Both the position numbers and the translations under genes were made by a program. The notes under the pieces were generated by a model. That model was not told the origin of the DNA and did no database searches. It saw only the letters and a program-made list of their open reading frames with translations. From an uncultured Pirellulaceae bacterium (GTDB taxonomy: Bacteria; Planctomycetota; Planctomycetia; Pirellulales; Pirellulaceae): 35,228 bases of DNA. The DNA is taken from the NCBI GenBank assembly GCA_937928215.1, contig CALFWL010000090.1:1-35228 (forward strand), in the 5' to 3' direction. The stretch's first letter is position 1; each line of letters begins with the position of its first letter. Positions 14,515 through 22,431 of the stretch are shown piece after piece.

Positions 14515-15406
14515 ATCAACTGACAAGATGTTCATCATACGTCGGCGAGCCCAGATGGTTTTGGTGTTCGCGTTTCTTCTGGCCACGCAAACCGGTTGTC
14601 AGCTGTTCGCTCGATTTGGGCAGCGGACACCAATGGCTCCGGTGGTGTTTCAGAACACGCCTTCCAAGGAGCAATTGCTTCAGACGTTGAATGCTCAAGC
14701 ATCGTCGGTGCGGCAGCTTTCGACCAATGTCAAAGTTTCGATGGATGGGATGCCCAAACTGCGAGGCACTTTGCAGATGGAGCGTCCGGGGCGGTTGCGG
14801 TTGAAGGCCGGTTTGATGGGGGTGTCGGAATTGGGAGTCGATGTCGGCAGCAATGACCAGCGGTTCTGGGTTTGGGTGCGAGCTTCGATTCCCGGCGAGC
14901 GACCTGCGATCTACTTTGCCAATCATGCCCAATGGCAAAACAGCCCGATCCAGCGAAGCCTGCCGCTCGATCCGGCGTGGTTGATTGATGGAATTGGCCT
15001 CGTGGACTTCAAATCGAACGAGATCCATGAAGGTCCATTTGTGGATGCTGACGGTCGTTTGAAATTGATTACGGTTCGGCAGACGGGCTCCGGGCGACAG
15101 ACTCGCGTGACGCTGATCGATCCTCGGTCGGCTCGGATCGAGCAGCAAGCGGTGTACGACGCGGGCAATCGACTGTTGGCCTATACGAATTCGACCGATT
15201 ACCGGGTCAATCAGGACACTGGCGTCAGTCTGCCGCACCGAATCGAGATGCATGTGTATCAGGATGGAGGGCAGGAGATGAAAATGGTCGTTGACGCGGG
15301 CGATTACTCGATAAACGCGCTGTATGGAGACCCCGAAAAAATGTGGGCCATGCCGACGCCTGCCGATGTCCCGGCCGTGAACTTAGCCGAAGTTTCAGTG
15401 CGTTAA
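14507..15406 (+). CDS. LolA/LolB-fold-like lipoprotein (DUF4292-like)
   Basis: A 299-aa predicted lipoprotein. A basic N-terminus (IIRRR) and hydrophobic core (MVLVFAFLL) end in lipobox ATQTGC, with acylated Cys31. The mature part consists of alternating strands, for example STNVKVSMDG, LRGTLQMERPGRLRL and FWVWV, in the pattern of the open beta-barrel LolA/LolB fold used to shuttle lipids or lipoproteins in the periplasm; similar DUF4292-type lipoproteins occur widely. Membership is inferred from pattern, not alignment. The start could be ATG 14507, overlapping the previous gene by 8 nt, or ATG 14528; both keep the signal peptide. It pairs with the unknown 175-aa gene in a short operon. Confidence 0.78.
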   Translation: MNKSTDKMFIIRRRAQMVLVFAFLLATQTGCQLFARFGQRTPMAPVVFQNTPSKEQLLQTLNAQASSVRQLSTNVKVSMDGMPKLRGTLQMERPGRLRLKAGLMGVSELGVDVGSNDQRFWVWVRASIPGERPAIYFANHAQWQNSPIQRSLPLDPAWLIDGIGLVDFKSNEIHEGPFVDADGRLKLITVRQTGSGRQTRVTLIDPRSARIEQQAVYDAGNRLLAYTNSTDYRVNQDTGVSLPHRIEMHVYQDGGQEMKMVVDAGDYSINALYGDPEKMWAMPTPADVPAVNLAEVSVR

Positions 15407-15822
15407 TCGCCAACGAAACGCCGACGAATCGCTTAAAGGATCGAGTGGGAATGACTCGCCGAATTGATTTCGTGAACCTGAATTACTACTGACCGGTCTA
15501 ACTGGTTTTGCCGATCGAAAGCCGGTAACTTGAAGGTTCGCGAGTCCGAATGCGGTACGACGGGTTCAGGTGCAAGGCTCGAATGCCGAAAAGAAAGTTG
15601 TTTGGGATGACGACTGCCGGATTAATCGGCTACGGTTACCTTGACACTGAGTTTTCCCATTTTTACTATTATCCGGGACAGCAGACGAGCAACGTCGACT
15701 TAAACGGTCGACGTTTGGCGGAAATTGCCAGCCAGCTTTTTGCCCGGCTTGGCTACGGGCTGTCATACTGAATCGACCTTAAAAAATCCGGTGGTTAGTC
15801 GCCATCGTCAGGAGAAACCAAA
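15407..15822. other. Intergenic region before ferredoxin
   Basis: These 416 bases separate the lipoprotein gene from the ferredoxin gene. A 73-codon plus-strand frame (15550-15771) and an antisense frame exist but neither has a ribosome site or recognisable motif, so I do not call them. Near the right end is a promoter-like pair for the ferredoxin gene. I see no tRNA or terminator. Confidence 0.45.
15740..15769 (+). promoter_or_regulatory. Candidate fdxA promoter
   Basis: TTGCCC (15740-15745) and CATACT (15764-15769) are 18 nt apart, 54 nt upstream of the ferredoxin ATG. The -10 and its downstream bases (GTCATACTGAATCGA) nearly match those found upstream of thiC at 33064, which makes a promoter more credible. 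Confidence 0.45.
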
Positions 15823-16104
15823 ATGACTCATGTTGTTGCTGAACCTTGTGATGGTTGCCGTTACACCGATTGCGTTGTTGTCTGCCCTGTGGAGTGTTTC
15901 TACGAAGGCGAGACGATGCTGTACATTCATCCTGACGAGTGTATCGATTGCGAAGCCTGTGTGCCTGAGTGCCCCGTGGAAGCGATCTTCCACGAGGATG
16001 ACGTGCCAGAAGAATGGCAGAGCTTCATTCAAATCAATGCCGACAAGTCGGAAGAATGTGAAGTGATCACCGAGCGCAAAGAGCCGCTGAAAAAAGACGA
16101 TTAG
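15823..16104 (+). CDS. fdxA: 7Fe ferredoxin (3Fe-4S / 4Fe-4S), FdxA type
   Basis: A 93-aa acidic ferredoxin and cytoplasmic electron carrier. The nine cysteines at 9, 12, 17, 21, 25, 40, 43, 46 and 50 match the spacing of Azotobacter vinelandii ferredoxin I exactly (offset by one). By that comparison Cys9, 17 and 50 would bind the [3Fe-4S] cluster and Cys21, 40, 43 and 46 the [4Fe-4S] cluster. The conserved VPEEW motif that starts the C-terminal arm is present at about 63-67. The start at ATG 15823 has AGGAG eight bases upstream. It appears to be a single-gene transcript, with its own promoter candidate upstream and a strong hairpin terminator 34 nt after the stop. Confidence 0.95.
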   Translation: MTHVVAEPCDGCRYTDCVVVCPVECFYEGETMLYIHPDECIDCEACVPECPVEAIFHEDDVPEEWQSFIQINADKSEECEVITERKEPLKKDD

Positions 16105-16137
16105 TGATTTCGCATTGATTGAGATTTTTGAAACACA

Positions 16138-16172
16138 AAAGCCGGCTCGTTGGAGCCGGCTTTATTTGTGTT
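16138..16172 (+). terminator. Intrinsic terminator of fdxA
   Basis: A perfect 11-bp stem, AAAGCCGGCTC (16138-16148) with GAGCCGGCTTT (16153-16163), closes on a GTTG loop and is followed by a T-rich run (ATTTGTGTTTTTT). It lies just after the ferredoxin stop. It also lies beyond the end of the convergent DUF4328 gene and, being symmetrical with A-runs on the left, may work in both directions. Confidence 0.9.
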
Positions 16173-16277
16173 TTTTGTCGATCTCCTGCTCATACGGATT
16201 GATCACTTGATCATCCTGTTGGCCACGATTTCGAATGCCGGTACCCACCAAACGTGGTTGATCATTGATCGCTGAGA

Positions 16278-16994
16278 TCACCTCAGAGTTTTTTTGGCCG
16301 CTGAATTTTGCAACCCTAGGATATGCCCGAGAATTTGAGTCAGAAGGAAGCCGCTTGCGATTAACAGAATTCCGGAAATCCAATGGACTGCCAACCCGCC
16401 CACGCCGAAGTCGATACCTTTTAGTTCTGCGCGACTGACACCACGTTCAATGATGCCACCAATCAACCAACACGCCCACCATGGCGCGAGCAAGCCCAAT
16501 GGTTCGGCGCTCTTCCACGCGCCGTCAGAAGGATTTGTACTTGCCATTTGAATCTCTTTCATGGCGGAATACGGTCGAAACAGATTGATGATTGGGATAA
16601 ACCAGACCCCAACGGTCCAGCCTGGCGTAAACTCCATACTTGTAGCCCCCAAGGCCCGGGCGTTTTTGCTGCTGCGATGCATGAACATGCACGTGACAAT
16701 CGCGGTGAACAGCAATGCGAGCCCGCTGATGATCGTGCTTCCGGTTATTCCCAATATTAGTAACTGCTCAGTAGTGTCTGACAATTCGGCTTCCATATCG
16801 TTGAAAGATGGATAGCGAAGTGTACCTACCGTCGTCATCATCAAAGTTGCGATTCCTGATATTCCGTAACACCAAACGCCTATCTTGGCCGCCGTCACAA
16901 GTCCTTCGGTAGAGCGGAATGAGTACTGGCCTTCACGCCGTGAAGACGGAATGGGATCGGTTGTGACTGGAGATGAATACGGATTGTCTGACAT
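16278..16994 (-). CDS. DUF4328 membrane protein
   Basis: A 238-aa integral membrane protein with the DUF4328 signature (TPGWTVGVWFIPIINLFRPY, then MKEIQMAS). Four hydrophobic segments are visible, near residues 40-60, 85-115, 125-150 and 195-220. The N-terminus MSDNPYSSPVTTDP is of the short soluble type often seen on planctomycete membrane proteins. The function of the family is unknown. The preferred start is ATG 16994; a GTG at 17063, which overlaps the stop of the upstream kinase gene as GTGA, would add 23 residues. The tight link to that kinase suggests one operon and perhaps that the DUF4328 protein is a target or partner of the kinase (inference). A convergent terminator lies 115 nt beyond its stop. 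Confidence 0.85.
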   Translation of the reverse strand: MSDNPYSSPVTTDPIPSSRREGQYSFRSTEGLVTAAKIGVWCYGISGIATLMMTTVGTLRYPSFNDMEAELSDTTEQLLILGITGSTIISGLALLFTAIVTCMFMHRSSKNARALGATSMEFTPGWTVGVWFIPIINLFRPYSAMKEIQMASTNPSDGAWKSAEPLGLLAPWWACWLIGGIIERGVSRAELKGIDFGVGGLAVHWISGILLIASGFLLTQILGHILGLQNSAAKKTLR

Positions 16995-17059
16995 GAGTTC
17001 TATCGCAGCAAATTGAAACGAAAAAGTTGGTCTGAAAGAAGTGCTAGAGTTTATCGATT

Positions 17060-18721
17060 TCACGATCCGCCATGTAGCAGAGCGGTTTGTCTGACTGCGA
17101 TCGGATGAAAAATGAACATAGGAATCCCGGATCGTACGGGCGCGGACGATCGCATTTTGCTTATGTCATGGACCGTCCAGTCGCGAGTTGCATCGATTGC
17201 ATCCAATCCTGTCTCAACGCTCTCGTACACCTCGAACACTGCCGGATCGCGACCTTTCACATCGGCCATCGAAACTGCGACAAAAACCACTGCGATCAAA
17301 ATCAAGAACATGATGGCGATCATTACGGGAACGATCCACTTGTGCTTTCGGGTCGTTCGGGCAATCTTGCGAAATGACTTGGAGCGTACAAACGAGGACC
17401 GGGAACCGCTGGGCTCGTTTAATGAACCACCGCTATCGTGGTGAATGTTACTGGATGAGCCTCGGGCCTTGCTGCTGGCGGAACTTCCACTGGTGTCGAT
17501 CGCGAAAACGGCCGAGTCCACTTGAGGATCGGTCGGATGCCTCGCTTGCGCGCCGGCCTGATCCGATGGGTCGGTGGAGCTGGGGGGCAGCAAAGAAGAA
17601 ATAATCGTTGCGTCGGCGGGTGGGACCGTTTTCAACACAAAAGTGCCTTGGCTGGCCGTTTTGTCCAAGCCAATGCAGTGTTGTCGGCCTGTTTCTTGCC
17701 ACGCTCTTAGTTCCTGCACCAGATCGTTACACGATTGATAGCGTGCCTCGGGCAGTTTTGCCATCATCGCGAAACAGATGTCAGACAAAGGCTGAGAACA
17801 CTCGGGGCGGCTTTCTTGAATCGCTTGGGATCGTTGGGTCTGGTGCATCGCAATACGTTGGGCCAACGTTCCCTTGGGAAACGGCGGATGTCCGGTCAAC
17901 AGGTAATAAAGCGTACAGCCCATCGAGTAAATGTCCGCTCGATGATCGACCTCGTGGCTGTTGACGGCCTGCTCGGGAGACAAATAGTCTGCGGTTCCCA
18001 TGACTCGTTCGTTGTACAGTACGGTCAGCGACTCGTCGTCCTCGCCCAAATCGAATAGCGCCAGACCAAGATCCAGAATCTTAACGGTGCCGTCGGCCAT
18101 CTGAAGCAAGTTGGCAGGCTTGATGTCGCGATGGACTAGTTCGCGGTCATGAGCATGTTGCAGACCGGAACAGGACTGAATGATGGCCTCGACCGCTTCA
18201 TGGATCGGTAGCGGACCTTGGTCTTTGACTCGTTGGTACAGGTCGGTACCTCGGACGTGTTCCATGACCATATAGTGCGTGTCTGCCTCGCTGCAAATGT
18301 CGTAGATGCGAACGACATTCGGATGGTTTAAGCTGGCGGCAGCTTTTCCTTCACGATAGAAGCGGTCGAGGTAGCTGGGATCGGTCGCCTTCTTGCGAGG
18401 CAGCACCTTGATGGCGCGACGGTGACCGGAAATGATGTGCTCTGCCAGATAGACGGTGCTCATGCCACCCGCGCCAAGGAGCCCAAGCAATTTGAATTTG
18501 CCCAGAAAGAAGCCCTTGTACTTGCCCAGCATCAATTTCTCGCAGTGCCATTGGGTGATCAGGCCGGAATCGACCAAGTGGCGGGTTAGCTGACTGAGTG
18601 CGACAGTTTCTCCGGCGGCCTTTTGAGATAGCTTGGCCAGAGTATCCTTAAGGCTCTCGTCTTCCACGATCCCGCTCTTGTCGAGCAACTTCAGGAAGCT
18701 CTTTGCGCTGGGTACGGGCAT
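17060..18721 (-). CDS. Planctomycete-type Ser/Thr protein kinase (DLG variant) with C-terminal membrane anchor
   Basis: A 553-aa kinase. An N-terminal helical region of about 70 residues (LLDKSGIV, then QLTRHLVDSGLITQWHCEKL) precedes the catalytic domain; this segment is typical of planctomycete kinases. Catalytic elements are GAGGMSTVYLAE (83-94), Lys105, HRDIKPANLL (197-206, Asp199), DLG (217-219) in place of DFG, and SPEQ. Asp217, the metal-binding residue, is kept, so activity is expected. A Ser/Thr/Pro-rich linker leads to one membrane helix (about 456-478), leaving about 70 residues outside. It starts at ATG 18721, 64 nt from the divergent DUF2064 gene. Its stop overlaps a possible GTG start of the DUF4328 gene, suggesting a two-gene operon. 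Confidence 0.92.
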   Translation of the reverse strand: MPVPSAKSFLKLLDKSGIVEDESLKDTLAKLSQKAAGETVALSQLTRHLVDSGLITQWHCEKLMLGKYKGFFLGKFKLLGLLGAGGMSTVYLAEHIISGHRRAIKVLPRKKATDPSYLDRFYREGKAAASLNHPNVVRIYDICSEADTHYMVMEHVRGTDLYQRVKDQGPLPIHEAVEAIIQSCSGLQHAHDRELVHRDIKPANLLQMADGTVKILDLGLALFDLGEDDESLTVLYNERVMGTADYLSPEQAVNSHEVDHRADIYSMGCTLYYLLTGHPPFPKGTLAQRIAMHQTQRSQAIQESRPECSQPLSDICFAMMAKLPEARYQSCNDLVQELRAWQETGRQHCIGLDKTASQGTFVLKTVPPADATIISSLLPPSSTDPSDQAGAQARHPTDPQVDSAVFAIDTSGSSASSKARGSSSNIHHDSGGSLNEPSGSRSSFVRSKSFRKIARTTRKHKWIVPVMIAIMFLILIAVVFVAVSMADVKGRDPAVFEVYESVETGLDAIDATRDWTVHDISKMRSSAPVRSGIPMFIFHPIAVRQTALLHGGS

Positions 18722-18785
18722 GATGAGTTACTAAATTTCAGGCCGGTTGCGTGAGCGAAAACAGAATAAACTCAAGGAGCGTCAG

Positions 18786-19562
18786 TTGAATCAAATTGGA
18801 CTTTTCGCCAAATTCTGGCAACCGGGTCGCGTAAAAACAAGACTTGCGAAAGACCTTGATGATAAGGCGGCTTGCCAAATATACCAGTACTTTCTGTCTC
18901 ACTTGATCAATCGACTGAACAATGTCGGAGATTGCAGAACCATCGTTTACAGTCCCGCAGATCGAAAAACCGACTTTCAAGCTGCCGCCGGAGCGTGTTG
19001 GAAGACGTTTCCTCAATCCGACGGTGACTTGGGACAACGGATGAAGCGGTATTTTGAGCATACTTTGCAAGTGGACGTAGACGAACACGATACAGACGCG
19101 GTCGCTCAAATTTCTGAAAAGTCCAGCGTGACACCTGATCTGGCAAACGTGGCTGGCAAAACGGCTGGCAAAACGATTGTGATCGGATCCGATTGCCCTC
19201 AATTGAGCCCCGATGACATGGAGCATGCGTTCGCCCGGCTGGATCATGAGCCCGTGGTGTTGGGCCCCAGCAACGATGGAGGCTACTACTTGATCGGGAT
19301 GCGAAACGAATGCGTCAACGTCTTTGAGAACATCGATTGGAGCACGGAACGAGTCCTGATGCAAACTCGAAGCAGGCTCGAATTACTAGGAGTCGGCTGG
19401 ACAGAGTTAGACACGAAAAGCGATATCGATAATCTGGAGAGCTTGCTGGGCTTTCATTCCGACGCAAAAGAGACGAGCCAACCGGGCGCCCCGGATTTTG
19501 TCCTGCTGGGAGCGATCGATGGTGTGCTCGCGGAGCATCGTCGGCAGAAAGGTCGACGATGA
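18786..19562 (+). CDS. DUF2064 / TIGR04282-type glycosyltransferase (rSAM/selenodomain-associated transferase 1)
   Basis: A 258-aa nucleotidyl- or glycosyl-transferase-like protein with a GT-A-type fold. Family motifs are FAKFWQPGRVKTRLA (residues 7-21), IGSDCPQLSPDD, and GPSNDGGYYLIGM. In other bacteria such genes sit with radical-SAM and selenodomain proteins or in cofactor and carbohydrate loci; the substrate is unknown. The start is TTG 18786: AAGGAG ends six bases upstream and homologues begin at this strand, so the longer TTG 18747 reading is not preferred. About 30 extra residues before the SDCP motif include an exact 12-nt duplication giving AGKTAGKT. The stop overlaps the next gene as ATGA, so the ThiO-like oxidase is translationally coupled. 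Confidence 0.85.
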   Translation: MNQIGLFAKFWQPGRVKTRLAKDLDDKAACQIYQYFLSHLINRLNNVGDCRTIVYSPADRKTDFQAAAGACWKTFPQSDGDLGQRMKRYFEHTLQVDVDEHDTDAVAQISEKSSVTPDLANVAGKTAGKTIVIGSDCPQLSPDDMEHAFARLDHEPVVLGPSNDGGYYLIGMRNECVNVFENIDWSTERVLMQTRSRLELLGVGWTELDTKSDIDNLESLLGFHSDAKETSQPGAPDFVLLGAIDGVLAEHRRQKGRR

Positions 19563-20728
19563 TCAGGACAGTCATTGTTGGCGGCGGAGTGGTTGGTTTG
19601 TCGTTGGCGTACGAGTTGGCATGCCGAAACGAACACGAGGCACCCAATCGCGAGATCGTTCTGATTGATTCCGGCGCGTTCGGTCGCAAGGCGTCCAATT
19701 CCGGAGCTGGAATTCTGCTGCCGTCCAATGGACAGACCGCTATTCACCCGTTTGATCAGCTGGAGGCAATCGGCAACAACCTGCACGAAAGTTGGTCGGA
19801 ACGACTGAGGGCAGAAACCGGAATCGATAACGGCTTTCGAAAATGCGGTGGATTGTACATCGCTCGGACCGTTGGTGAGATCGCATTGTTGGCGGGAACG
19901 CTGGAACATTGGCGGCAGCGCGAGATCGAATTTGAAACGTTGACCCAGGACCAACTGGTGCGGAAATTTCCGATCTTCAAAGAATCAGTCGAGCAAAGTG
20001 ACCGATTCAAATCCGTTTTCGTTCCCAGTGAGTACCAGTTTCGCAATCCCGACCATCTGGCGGCCTTGGTCGACGCGTGCAGACGGCGTGGTGTCCAATT
20101 GCACGAGTGTGTCGGGCCGACAGAATTGGAAATGCAGCACGATCGAGTTGCGGCAGTAAAGTCGGCTTCGCGACGATGGACGGGAGATCAGTTCTGCCTG
20201 ACCGCAGGGCCGTGGACATCGGCATTGTGTGAACTGATGCATCAGGATTTGCCGATGCAACCGGTGAAAGGCCACATCGTGCTATACAAGCTTGCTCAAC
20301 AGAAGTTTGTGCCAGTCGTGAACGAAGGGTCAAGATATCTGGTCCCTCGCGAAGACGGTCACGTGCTGGCCGGATCGACCATTCAGGAAACGGGTTTTGA
20401 TGACTCGATTGCCCTAGGTGAAGTTGATGGCCTGAGAGCGTGGACGGGCAGCGTGTTGCCTCTGCTTGACGAAAGCAAGGTCGTCGATTGCTGGACTGGG
20501 TTGCGACCGGGAACGTTTGATGGATTTCCCTACATGGGCCCGATCGCTAGTGCCAGCAACGCGTTTGTTTCGACCGGTCATTTCAAAGCGGGTTTGCAGT
20601 TGTCTCCCGCCTGTGGTGTGGCGATGGCGGATCTGATGGATGGATTGGAGCCGGTGGTCGATCTGACGCCTTTTGCCGTCTCGCGCGTCAGTGATCGGTA
20701 CTACAGCAAATCAACTGAAAACAAATGA
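19559..20728 (+). CDS. thiO: FAD-dependent amino acid / glycine oxidase (ThiO-like)
   Basis: A 389-aa flavoprotein of the DAO family. The N-terminal FAD-binding fold is clear (VIVGGGVVGLSLAYEL, about 5-20), with a second dinucleotide contact at SNSGAGILLP. The C-terminal part has the family's YLVPREDGHVLAGSTIQETGFD and the flavin-proximal WTGLRPGTFDGFPYMGP, followed by STGHFKAGLQLSP. This pattern is characteristic of glycine oxidase ThiO, which makes iminoacetate for the thiazole of thiamine, but related oxidases share it. It overlaps the preceding DUF2064 gene by 4 nt. Its 3' end overlaps the convergent glycosyltransferase by 28 nt. thiC lies 13 kb away under a TPP riboswitch; no such switch precedes this gene. 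Confidence 0.82.
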   Translation: MIRTVIVGGGVVGLSLAYELACRNEHEAPNREIVLIDSGAFGRKASNSGAGILLPSNGQTAIHPFDQLEAIGNNLHESWSERLRAETGIDNGFRKCGGLYIARTVGEIALLAGTLEHWRQREIEFETLTQDQLVRKFPIFKESVEQSDRFKSVFVPSEYQFRNPDHLAALVDACRRRGVQLHECVGPTELEMQHDRVAAVKSASRRWTGDQFCLTAGPWTSALCELMHQDLPMQPVKGHIVLYKLAQQKFVPVVNEGSRYLVPREDGHVLAGSTIQETGFDDSIALGEVDGLRAWTGSVLPLLDESKVVDCWTGLRPGTFDGFPYMGPIASASNAFVSTGHFKAGLQLSPACGVAMADLMDGLEPVVDLTPFAVSRVSDRYYSKSTENK

Positions 20729-22347
20729 ACCACGTCACCATCGTCGTTGCGTTCCTGAATTTGCAACTTCCGTGAGGGCTCTGAGGGTAGTCGGTCGGAC
20801 AGAGCCTGCTCGACTTCCTGCAGAATGCTATTCACGGTTGAATCGGTGCCGCGAATCAGCAACCACCCTCCCCTGCTTCGAATGATATTTTGGATTAGCT
20901 CGTCCGAAAGGCGTGGCGACTTATGAGTCGGGCACGGAAACACCTGACGCCCGGCAAGGCTGCCAGATCGGTGAATGTTGTAAGCCGGGAACCGTAGATA
21001 TTCTTGAAACCGAGGATCGAGATCGGTCGCGGCTTCAGCGTCTTCGATAACGTTGGCGAATAGTAGTACCGGTCGAGGATAAAGCTGTCGATCTGTCGTG
21101 GTTGTCAACACAGTTTGCGTGAGAGAATCCCAATCTTCGTGTCGCAACACGGGTAACGTCTGACGATCCACCAATTGACGACTGATTTCATCGTTGGTGT
21201 ATGACGACCAAGCGATGATCCCAACTGCGACTGTTTTCAACGCAATCCCGGGCGTTCGACCGACCATCATTCCTGCAAAGATCGCGAACGCGGGTGTTCC
21301 AATGACTGTGTAGCGGAACAACGCGAGCGGAGCGATCTGCAGATAGTGAACCCCGGCGACTGCGACGATTGGTGTAATCGCCCAAGTGAACACGAAAAGA
21401 CTGAGTCTGTTTCGTTGAGAATTTTCTTGCTCCGAAGTTTCGGTCGACCCAAGAAACTTTTTCGTCAGGCCACCAACCAGGAGCAGCCCAAGAGGCAACG
21501 CAAGCCAAAAGAGCAATGGCTCCTGCGTTTCAGCCAGGACCCAGGCAGGCGACGACAAATCGGCCCAATTCGATTTGCGGCCCAACACTTGCGCCAGACT
21601 CAGTATGCCCGGCAAGCAGCCTGTGATCGCGGCGGCAAATGAGAGCAGCAGTGGTTTGAAGAAGAGGTGGACGTGATCTTTCTGTGAGTCGTCTCGAAAC
21701 AAGAACTTGCCGACCACCCAAAGCGTGATCGCCTCAGCGACAAACAACCAGATGCTCATGAGGTGGCAATAGAACAACGCAATCGACAGCAGCGTCAGCG
21801 CGGACCATTTTGTAGGTTGGGTCAAACGGCCTTTCAAACGATTTTTTTCTGGCGATGGCAGCCAACCAACAAGATGTACGAATAGACCAGCGTGCAACAA
21901 GCCTAGCAGTTGCATCAATGCGTACGGTCTTGCTTCGGTGCCGTAGAAAACGAAACGCCAATCCAGTGCGATGATCAAGCACGTCACCAGAACGCCGAGG
22001 AGTGATTTCGAACCTCGCCAGGTGAGCCAGCCAGCGACTCCGACCAGACCGGTTCCCGCCAGAATGGAAACCAGCCTCAACGATAATTCGCTCTGCCCAA
22101 AAAGCCGCACGCTGACCCATGTCAGCCAGAAGAACAACGGGTTCTGGTTTCCGTCAGCCGCTCGGCCAGCGACCTGAGTCAGCCCATCGGCAACCGTCCA
22201 CGCAGTATGCCGTTCATCCAGCCACAACGAATCACCTGTCGCAATCGTCCAACGAATGCCAAGTGCGACTGCGGCAATGAGTGCCGTCAACAAAAAGAAG
22301 TTCCGGTTTGGTGAAACGTCCGCCGGTTCAAATTCCGAATTCCCCAT
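20701..22347 (-). CDS. GT-C (GT39/ArnT-like) membrane glycosyltransferase
   Basis: A 548-aa polytopic protein with about ten hydrophobic segments in residues 15-390 and a soluble C-terminal domain of about 150 residues. The first loop has the GT-C acidic pair (SLWLDERHTAW, Asp44-Glu45) and an NQNPLFFWLTW motif like the HPP-type segment of dolichyl- or undecaprenyl-phosphate sugar transferases. It probably moves a sugar from a polyprenyl-phosphate carrier to an acceptor outside the inner membrane; donor and acceptor are unknown. It follows a polysaccharide-type ATPase gene by 84 nt, suggesting a cell-surface glycan role. ATG 22347 lies inside a repeat of GAATTCGG-like units, which supplies the first codons. 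The 3' end overlaps the thiO-like gene by 28 nt. Confidence 0.82.
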   Translation of the reverse strand: MGNSEFEPADVSPNRNFFLLTALIAAVALGIRWTIATGDSLWLDERHTAWTVADGLTQVAGRAADGNQNPLFFWLTWVSVRLFGQSELSLRLVSILAGTGLVGVAGWLTWRGSKSLLGVLVTCLIIALDWRFVFYGTEARPYALMQLLGLLHAGLFVHLVGWLPSPEKNRLKGRLTQPTKWSALTLLSIALFYCHLMSIWLFVAEAITLWVVGKFLFRDDSQKDHVHLFFKPLLLSFAAAITGCLPGILSLAQVLGRKSNWADLSSPAWVLAETQEPLLFWLALPLGLLLVGGLTKKFLGSTETSEQENSQRNRLSLFVFTWAITPIVAVAGVHYLQIAPLALFRYTVIGTPAFAIFAGMMVGRTPGIALKTVAVGIIAWSSYTNDEISRQLVDRQTLPVLRHEDWDSLTQTVLTTTTDRQLYPRPVLLFANVIEDAEAATDLDPRFQEYLRFPAYNIHRSGSLAGRQVFPCPTHKSPRLSDELIQNIIRSRGGWLLIRGTDSTVNSILQEVEQALSDRLPSEPSRKLQIQERNDDGDVVHLFSVDLL

Positions 22348-22362
22348 TCCGAATTCCGAATT
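22327..22362. repeat. AATTCCGAATT-type short repeats at the glycosyltransferase start
   Basis: The motif ATTCCGAATT recurs three times (near 22332, 22346 and 22353) around the start codon. On the coding strand this reads as units of AATTCGGAAT and supplies codons 2-7. Slightly further upstream (about 22374-22405) the motif TGTGTTCCGAGA also occurs twice. Confidence 0.7.
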
Positions 22363-22431
22363 AGAACTACTAGGTGTGTTCCGAGACTGATGTGTGTTCC
22401 GAGATTTGACTCGGTGCGAACCGTCCTTGGA

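Noticed and set aside
15550-15771. 73-codon plus-strand frame before fdxA
   Set aside because: No ribosome site, no motif, odd Tyr-rich end, and it overlaps the likely fdxA promoter; an antisense frame of similar length exists.
16162-16383. 73-codon minus-strand frame overlapping the DUF4328 3' end
   Set aside because: Overlaps a confident gene and ends in the fdxA terminator.
17060-18721. DLG instead of DFG as a sign of a dead kinase
   Set aside because: The essential Asp is kept and this variant is common in planctomycete kinases; Lys105 and the HRD motif are intact.
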